From positions 1-55,157 of the forward strand of contig CABYKC010000004.1 in assembly GCA_902519435.1 (NCBI GenBank): a stretch of DNA of 55,157 nucleotides, written 5' to 3'. Shown here in pieces: positions 50,310-55,157 of this stretch (position 1 is the first letter of the stretch; every line of letters starts with the position of its first letter). A program made the position numbers and the translations under genes. Under the pieces are notes generated by a model that was not told the origin of the DNA, made no database searches, and saw nothing but the letters and a program-made list of their open reading frames with translations. This stretch comes from an uncultured Alphaproteobacteria bacterium (GTDB lineage Bacteria; Pseudomonadota; Alphaproteobacteria; HIMB59; GCA-002718135).

Positions 50310-53259
50310 ACATTCGTTCTCCTTTAGGATCAATCATATGTGGTGAAACAACTTTTAAATTCATTTGTTTATTTCTTACAGGATCTGCCCCAACTAAATT
50401 GGTATCTTTCCATTTATCTAAACCACCCTTGACAAAACCTAATCCAATCCAATGTCCAAGTTCAGGAGAATAAGTAACTGAAGTAATTCTGCCGATACCC
50501 TGTCCTTTAATATTATTTTTTTCACAGACAATAGTTCCAGCATTAAAAGTTTCCTTTAAGTTTGTAGGAAAGAAACCTACTAGAATTTCTCGATCATTAT
50601 TTTTTAATACTCCTCGTTTTCTCATTGCGCTTCCAATATATGATTTTTTTGTAGAAGCCATTTTGCTTAAACCTGCATCATCAATTGTTACCCTTCCATC
50701 AAGCTCAGCGGCTGTTACATGACCTTTTTCAACTCTAAGTGCACCTAAAGCTTCTAATCCATATAAACATCCATCATATTTTTTTGTATTTTCCCAAAGT
50801 AGGTCCATCATTGTATTAGCAAAATCTGATTTGACATAAACTTCAAAAGCTAATTCACCTGAAAAACTAATTCTTGCAATTCTACAAGGAATATTACCTT
50901 TAAGAAATGTTGAAGTAACACCCATAAAAGGTAAGTTATTATTAGTGACAACCAAAGAATCATCGACAAAATTATTGAGAACTTCTCTAGATTTAGGTCC
51001 TGCAACTGATACGCCTGCCCATTGTTCAGAAACACTAGTCACATTAACATTAAGATCTGTCCATCTAGTTTGAAGTAATTCTTCTAACCATGACATCACT
51101 TTTGCAGCTTCACCTGTAGACGTCGTCATAAAATATTCATTTTCTGCTAATCTCCAAGATGTGCCATCATCCATTACAATACCGTCATCACGCAACATGA
51201 TACCGTATCTAGCTTTTCCAACTTGTAGTTTTGAAAAACCATTCGAATAAATTCTATTTAAAAATTCGGTAGAGTCTGGTCCTTGAATAGCAATTTTGCC
51301 TAATGATGTAATATCACAAATTCCAACTGTTTTTCTTACTGTTGATGCTTCTCTTATATAAGAGTCACTTAAAGTTTCATTTTCTTTGGGATAATACCAA
51401 GGTCTTTGATACAATCCAACTTCAATCATTTTTGCACCATGATCAATATTCCATTGATGCATTGGTGTTACTCTTAACGGCCTAAAATGTTTTCCAACAT
51501 TTCTTCCGCTTAAAGCACCTATAGATACAGGAGTATAAGGAGGTCTGAAAACAGTAGTTCCAACTTCTGGAATTTCTTTATTTAAAAGTTCAGCCATTAA
51601 AGATAATCCAATGATATTTCCCATTTTTCCTTGATCGTTTGCCATACCTAAAGTTGTGTATCTTTTAAGATGCTCTACAGAAATGAAACCTTCACGATGT
51701 GCGAGTCTTACGTCATCCGTCGTTACATCATGTTGATAATCTACAAAACTTTTTGATCTAGATTTTTTATATTTTACTTCATAAAGTGGTTGTATGGGAT
51801 TTTTCCATCCACCAGGTTTTGGGAAAAAATAATTTGTTTTAGAAATACCTAAACGGTTCAACGCATCTGTAGTTCCTGCTATGCCAGAAGCAATACAATC
51901 ATTTTTATTCCATAAACCTCTAGAAGAACCTACCATTGTAATATTTTCTTTTGTGTCACTTGGTAAAAAACAAGCATTGTTATAATCCCATTTAGGCTTT
52001 ACGCCTCTGTGAGATAACAAATGTACAGCAGGTGACCAGCCACCTGATAATAGAACCTGATCACAATTTATAGTTTCAGATTTATTCATATCTTCACTTT
52101 TTGATACATCTAAACTATGAATTTTTTTTGAACCATTAATATTATAAGGCACATACCCTTTTCTAATTTCAAAACTTTTATTTGTTTCAATTTCAAAATT
52201 AGTTCGTGAGTCAAGAACAGTTACATTGGCTCCAGCTTCCGATAATTGTTGTGCTGTTTCATAAACAGAATCATTATTTGTAGCTATCGCAATTCTTTTT
52301 CCTGTTAGTACGCCATATCTATTCAAATAATGCTTTGATGCATTTACAGTCATTACACCAGGAATATCATTATTATTAAATGCAATATGTCTTTCAATTG
52401 CTCCAGCGCCAACAATTATATGCTTTGCTCTAATAGTCCAAAATCTTTGACGTGGAATGTTTACATTTGGCGCTGATATATGGTCAGTTACTCTCTCTAA
52501 TAAACCAACAACGCAATTATCATATAATCCAAATGCAGTAGTTCTAGTCATTATTTTTATGCCTAGATTTTCAAGTTGATTTTTAATCTGTGAGTTATCA
52601 AAATTATTTTCTGCAAGCTGATCTCCTCCAACAAGACTATCTTGCTCAACTAAAATAACATCTAATTTTTTTTCTGCTGCCTCTATTGCAGCTGCAACAC
52701 CAGCAGGTCCTGATCCTACAACAATTAAATCACAAAAATCATGAGCATGTTCATAAGTATCTGGATCAGGTAACTCAGAAGCACTTCCCATTCCCGCAGC
52801 TTTTCTAATAAACTTTTCAAAAAACATCCATATAGCTGTCCCTCTACCCCATTCAAATGGAGGTATTCCCATAAAAGTTTTGTAATAAAAGCCAGCTGCA
52901 AAAAATCTACCTAAGTAATTATTTATTCCCGCTAGATCGAAATTTACATTTGGGAATGCATTTTGACCACTTGCTTCCAAACCATTATATAATTCTTGTG
53001 TTGTTGCTCTTACATTTGGATCTTTTCTATCTTTTGAGCCAATAGTAACTAAGGCCCCGGATTCCTCGACTCCACTAGAAAATATTCCTCTTGGTCTATG
53101 ATATTTAAAACTTCTACCAACTATACCAATATTATTTGCAAGTAATGCTGATGCTAGAGTATCTCCTTCAAAACCTTTGTAATTCTTTTTATCCCATCTA
53201 AAGGATAGAATTTTATTTCTATTAATTTTTCCATAATTATCTAATCTTCTTGTTCTCAT
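50302..53259 (-). CDS. soxA: Sarcosine oxidase alpha subunit
   Basis: A 985-residue alpha subunit, close to the usual length. An N-terminal ferredoxin-like part (FEGDTLASALLANNIGIVGRSFKYHRPRGI, key segment GRSFKYHRPRG) leads into a pyridine-nucleotide/FAD Rossmann region (DLIVVGSGPAGVAAAIEAAEK near residue 175). A C-terminal tetrahydrofolate-binding GCV_T/aminomethyltransferase domain follows (from about 600; VTPMHQWNIDHGAKM, then KIAIQGPDSTEFLNRIYSNGF). The enzyme demethylates sarcosine and passes the methyl carbon to folate as methylene-THF. It overlaps soxD by 4 bases. Confidence 0.93.
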   Translation of the reverse strand: MRTRRLDNYGKINRNKILSFRWDKKNYKGFEGDTLASALLANNIGIVGRSFKYHRPRGIFSSGVEESGALVTIGSKDRKDPNVRATTQELYNGLEASGQNAFPNVNFDLAGINNYLGRFFAAGFYYKTFMGIPPFEWGRGTAIWMFFEKFIRKAAGMGSASELPDPDTYEHAHDFCDLIVVGSGPAGVAAAIEAAEKKLDVILVEQDSLVGGDQLAENNFDNSQIKNQLENLGIKIMTRTTAFGLYDNCVVGLLERVTDHISAPNVNIPRQRFWTIRAKHIIVGAGAIERHIAFNNNDIPGVMTVNASKHYLNRYGVLTGKRIAIATNNDSVYETAQQLSEAGANVTVLDSRTNFEIETNKSFEIRKGYVPYNINGSKKIHSLDVSKSEDMNKSETINCDQVLLSGGWSPAVHLLSHRGVKPKWDYNNACFLPSDTKENITMVGSSRGLWNKNDCIASGIAGTTDALNRLGISKTNYFFPKPGGWKNPIQPLYEVKYKKSRSKSFVDYQHDVTTDDVRLAHREGFISVEHLKRYTTLGMANDQGKMGNIIGLSLMAELLNKEIPEVGTTVFRPPYTPVSIGALSGRNVGKHFRPLRVTPMHQWNIDHGAKMIEVGLYQRPWYYPKENETLSDSYIREASTVRKTVGICDITSLGKIAIQGPDSTEFLNRIYSNGFSKLQVGKARYGIMLRDDGIVMDDGTSWRLAENEYFMTTSTGEAAKVMSWLEELLQTRWTDLNVNVTSVSEQWAGVSVAGPKSREVLNNFVDDSLVVTNNNLPFMGVTSTFLKGNIPCRIARISFSGELAFEVYVKSDFANTMMDLLWENTKKYDGCLYGLEALGALRVEKGHVTAAELDGRVTIDDAGLSKMASTKKSYIGSAMRKRGVLKNNDREILVGFFPTNLKETFNAGTIVCEKNNIKGQGIGRITSVTYSPELGHWIGLGFVKGGLDKWKDTNLVGADPVRNKQMNLKVVSPHMIDPKGERMYA

Positions 53260-53540
53260 TTATTATTTTCTACAACCTTCTGTAAATCCGGATGGCATGG
53301 TTTGACACTTTTTATTTCATGAGTGACTGTAGAACGTTCAACTACCAACCACATTCTACATCCATTAGAATGATGCCATGTTTCAAATTGAAAACCTTTT
53401 ATATTTTTTCTGAAAAATATAGCTTCAGTCCATTCTTTCTCTGATGCATCTAACGAAGGATAATTGATTGTTGCATCTCCTCCATAACTAAATTCACTAT
53501 GATCTCTTTCACCACAATAAGGACAATTGATTCTAATCAT
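53256..53540 (-). CDS. soxD: Sarcosine oxidase delta subunit
   Basis: A 94-residue zinc-binding subunit. Cys6 and Cys9 (INCPYCGER) with His56/57 and Cys61 (WHHSNGCRM) form the expected CxxC...HxxxC zinc site. Family segments SYGGDA near residue 19 and the C-terminal THEIKSV also match. It starts one base before soxB ends and overlaps soxA by 4 bases, so subunit synthesis is tightly coupled. No residue needed for zinc appears missing. Confidence 0.93.
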   Translation of the reverse strand: MIRINCPYCGERDHSEFSYGGDATINYPSLDASEKEWTEAIFFRKNIKGFQFETWHHSNGCRMWLVVERSTVTHEIKSVKPCHPDLQKVVENNK

Positions 53541-54806
53541 TTAACCGTGCAATTTCGGATCAGGTCCTGCACCACGTTCATCTATATTGATACCTTTTTC
53601 AAATCTTTCTAAATTATGATTTTGCACATAGTTATGCGGGCTTTCATTTGCAATTAAGTCAGCAAAATACCAACCTGATGCTGGACTTGCTTTAAAACCC
53701 CCATAGTTCCAACCAGCATTTAAATAGAGATTAGATATCGGTGTTTTACAAATAAAAAATGATCCGTCCATTGTCATGTCCATAACACCTGCCCAATGAC
53801 GAAGTAATCTTATTCTTCCAAGTGAAGGAAATATTGCCATGGCAGCTTCAGCAACATCTTGAACCATAGGAAGATTTCCTCTTTGAGCATATGATTTATA
53901 CCAGTCAAGATCACCACCAAACACCATACTTCCTTTGTCTGACTGCGATATATAGAAATGTGCACCACCTACACCGTAAACAACAACCTGATCTAGGAGT
54001 GGCTTAACAGCCTCAGATACAAATGCTTGTAGTTTATGAGACTCAATCGGCAGGTTGCCTAATTCTGCCATTTGCCATAATACTGAAGTATTACCTGCAA
54101 CAGCAAATCCTATTTTCTTTCCTTTTATAATTCCTCTTGAAGTTTGAATACTTTCAATATTTCCATTCTTTCTTGTAAAACCTGTAACTTCACAATTTTG
54201 CAAAATGTCTACACCTAATGTATCTGCAGCCCTTGCATAACCCCATGCAACTGCATCGTGTCTTGCATTGCCTGCTCTTTTTTGAACTGCAGCTCCAAGT
54301 ATTGGAAATCTAGAATTATGATAATTTAAATGCGGAATTTTTTTCTTTAAAGTTTTTAAATCCCAAAGTTCTGCATCAGTTCCGTGGAGTCGCATAATAT
54401 TATAAATCCGTGAAACTGAATCTTTAGCACCAGGGCTATGAAATAACGAGACATGAGCTCGTTGGCTAAACATTACATTATAATTTAATTCGTGACTTAA
54501 ATTTTCCCATAACTTTAAAGAATGTTCATAAAATTCGTGGTTGCCTGGCATCATATAATTTGATCTTACAATAGTTGTATTACGTCCAGCGTTTCCTCCA
54601 CCAATCCAGCCTTTTTCTAAGACAGCTACATTTTTTATATTATGATTCTTTGCTAAATAATATGCTGTGGCAAGACCGTGCAAACCTCCCCCAATTATTA
54701 CAACGTCATAACTACTTTTTGGTTCTGGATCACGCCATTGTCTAGTCCAATAAGACTGACCATTTAAACCGTTTTTAATTACATTCCAGGCATTAAATTT
54801 TGTCAT
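53541..54806 (-). CDS. soxB: Sarcosine oxidase beta subunit
   Basis: A 421-residue flavin-binding catalytic subunit. FAD motif DVVIIGGGLHGLATAYYLAKN is near residue 34, and WIGGGNAGRNTTIVRSNYM and NVMFSQRAHVSLFHS follow as in characterised beta subunits. The histidine in ARHDAVAWGYARAA (His183 by count) corresponds to the residue that carries the covalent FMN. The beta-delta-alpha-gamma gene order is canonical. The gene begins 76 bases after a proline racemase gene on the same strand. Substrates may be sarcosine, dimethylglycine or another N-methyl amino acid. Confidence 0.93.
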   Translation of the reverse strand: MTKFNAWNVIKNGLNGQSYWTRQWRDPEPKSSYDVVIIGGGLHGLATAYYLAKNHNIKNVAVLEKGWIGGGNAGRNTTIVRSNYMMPGNHEFYEHSLKLWENLSHELNYNVMFSQRAHVSLFHSPGAKDSVSRIYNIMRLHGTDAELWDLKTLKKKIPHLNYHNSRFPILGAAVQKRAGNARHDAVAWGYARAADTLGVDILQNCEVTGFTRKNGNIESIQTSRGIIKGKKIGFAVAGNTSVLWQMAELGNLPIESHKLQAFVSEAVKPLLDQVVVYGVGGAHFYISQSDKGSMVFGGDLDWYKSYAQRGNLPMVQDVAEAAMAIFPSLGRIRLLRHWAGVMDMTMDGSFFICKTPISNLYLNAGWNYGGFKASPASGWYFADLIANESPHNYVQNHNLERFEKGINIDERGAGPDPKLHG

Positions 54807-54882
54807 TTGTTTTATTAATTATTAGAATAGTTGATGAAAGTAAAATAAATTAACTCGCCATGCTAGTGTTATTTAATCACAA

Positions 54883-55157
54883 TTAACTTAATGAATCTGG
54901 CCATGTGTCATTTAATCTATAACCTTCTGGAAAAGGATCATCCTTATCGATATATAAACTTTGTTTTCCAGTAATAAATGCACTACCTGTTATTTTTGGA
55001 ATAATACAATTTTTGTTATTAATTTTAATTTCCTTTTCAATGCTTGCATTAAATGAAGATCCTATAATAGACTTTGATATAAATTCTTCATTTATTTGTA
55101 TTTCATTTTTTTCTTTCATTACTGCTAATCTTGCTGAAGTGCCTGTACCACAGGGTG
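54883..55157 (-). CDS. Proline racemase / 4-hydroxyproline epimerase family (N-terminal part missing)
   Basis: The frame is open to the right edge, so only the C-terminal 90 or so residues are seen. The strip next to the edge encodes PCGTGTSARLAVM, the second catalytic cysteine motif of proline racemase and hydroxyproline 2-epimerase. The Cys (not Thr) argues against trans-3-hydroxyproline dehydratase. It is followed by SIIGSSFNASI, IPKITGSAFITG and a DPFPEGYRLNDTW ending. The family interconverts L- and D- proline or hydroxyproline. It lies upstream of soxBDAG on the same strand, which suggests linked catabolism of hydroxyproline or N-methylated proline compounds. Confidence 0.88.
   Translation of the reverse strand, partial: PCGTGTSARLAVMKEKNEIQINEEFISKSIIGSSFNASIEKEIKINNKNCIIPKITGSAFITGKQSLYIDKDDPFPEGYRLNDTWPDSLS

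Noticed and set aside
1..55157. CRISPR arrays, tRNA or rRNA genes, insertion sequences, prophage
   Set aside because: No regularly spaced repeats, cloverleaf-like sequences, transposase or phage genes were seen on either strand.

Overview
The window is one stretch of a compact, strongly AT-rich bacterial chromosome that is packed almost wall to wall with genes for taking up and breaking down sugars and amines. I count about 51 protein-coding genes, the two at the edges cut off. I see no rRNA, tRNA, insertion sequence, prophage or CRISPR. The low GC, tiny intergenic gaps, many ABC importers with Gfo/Idh/MocA and SDR dehydrogenases, alphaproteobacterial-type D-glycerate 3-kinase and a soxBDAG operon suggest a streamlined marine alphaproteobacterium, for example an AEGEAN-169/HIMB59-like or SAR11-neighbouring lineage. 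That assignment is inference; no phylogenetic marker gene is present.

Layout. (1) 1-5484, + strand: a ribose/fructose-type ABC importer (partial binding protein, single-domain ATPase, permease), a ThuA-domain protein, a Gfo/Idh/MocA dehydrogenase and a fatty-acid-desaturase-type membrane oxygenase. (2) 5477-10879: a LacI regulator divergent from a complete maltose/trehalose-type importer (binding protein, two permeases, MalK-like ATPase), with two strong LacI-type operators between them. (3) 11075-14191: a C-terminally short GlpD, a YihX-like phosphatase, a D-glycerate 3-kinase and a small methyltransferase-like membrane protein. (4) 13733-26569, - strand: a 12-gene operon for N-acetylhexosaminides (GH20 hexosaminidase, Gfo/Idh, two permeases and binding protein, UPF0309 SIS protein, NagA, NagB-II/AgaS-like SIS protein, GMC oxidoreductase, enolase-superfamily enzyme, HAD phosphatase, methyltransferase-like protein), with a divergent galactokinase. 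(5) 27647-34147: a 2-oxoglutarate dioxygenase-like protein, two SDRs, two Gfo/Idh/MocA proteins and a divergent altronate dehydratase, probably an oxidative route for a polyol, inositol or sugar acid. (6) 34150-47266: Fe-dependent alcohol dehydrogenase, two aldehyde dehydrogenases, a PuuA-like glutamine synthetase homologue, a DadA-like flavoprotein, a PotADBC-type importer, an EamA exporter and an unusual M19 protein, best read as gamma-glutamylation-type amine catabolism. (7) 47321-55157: an uncharacterised protein plus a DUF3726 protein, convergent with soxBDAG (heterotetrameric sarcosine oxidase) and the C-terminal end of a proline racemase / hydroxyproline epimerase.

How it fits together. 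Each locus pairs uptake with intracellular oxidation or hydrolysis. The hexosaminide operon has no ABC ATPase of its own, so the MalK-like ATPase of locus 2 may serve both. All four substrate-binding-protein genes are followed within about 15-35 bases by a strong stem-loop that lies before the next gene, which probably sets a high binding-protein to membrane-component ratio. Six of the eight convergent gene junctions overlap at their stop codons or lie 2 bases apart. Only one transcription factor (LacI) is recognisable in the whole window.

The points most worth following up are the uncharacterised 554-residue protein with its DUF3726 partner beside sarcosine oxidase, the M19 protein lacking most zinc ligands, the possible small RNA (or mini-ORF) at 10959-11040, and the expanded gamma-glutamylation locus.
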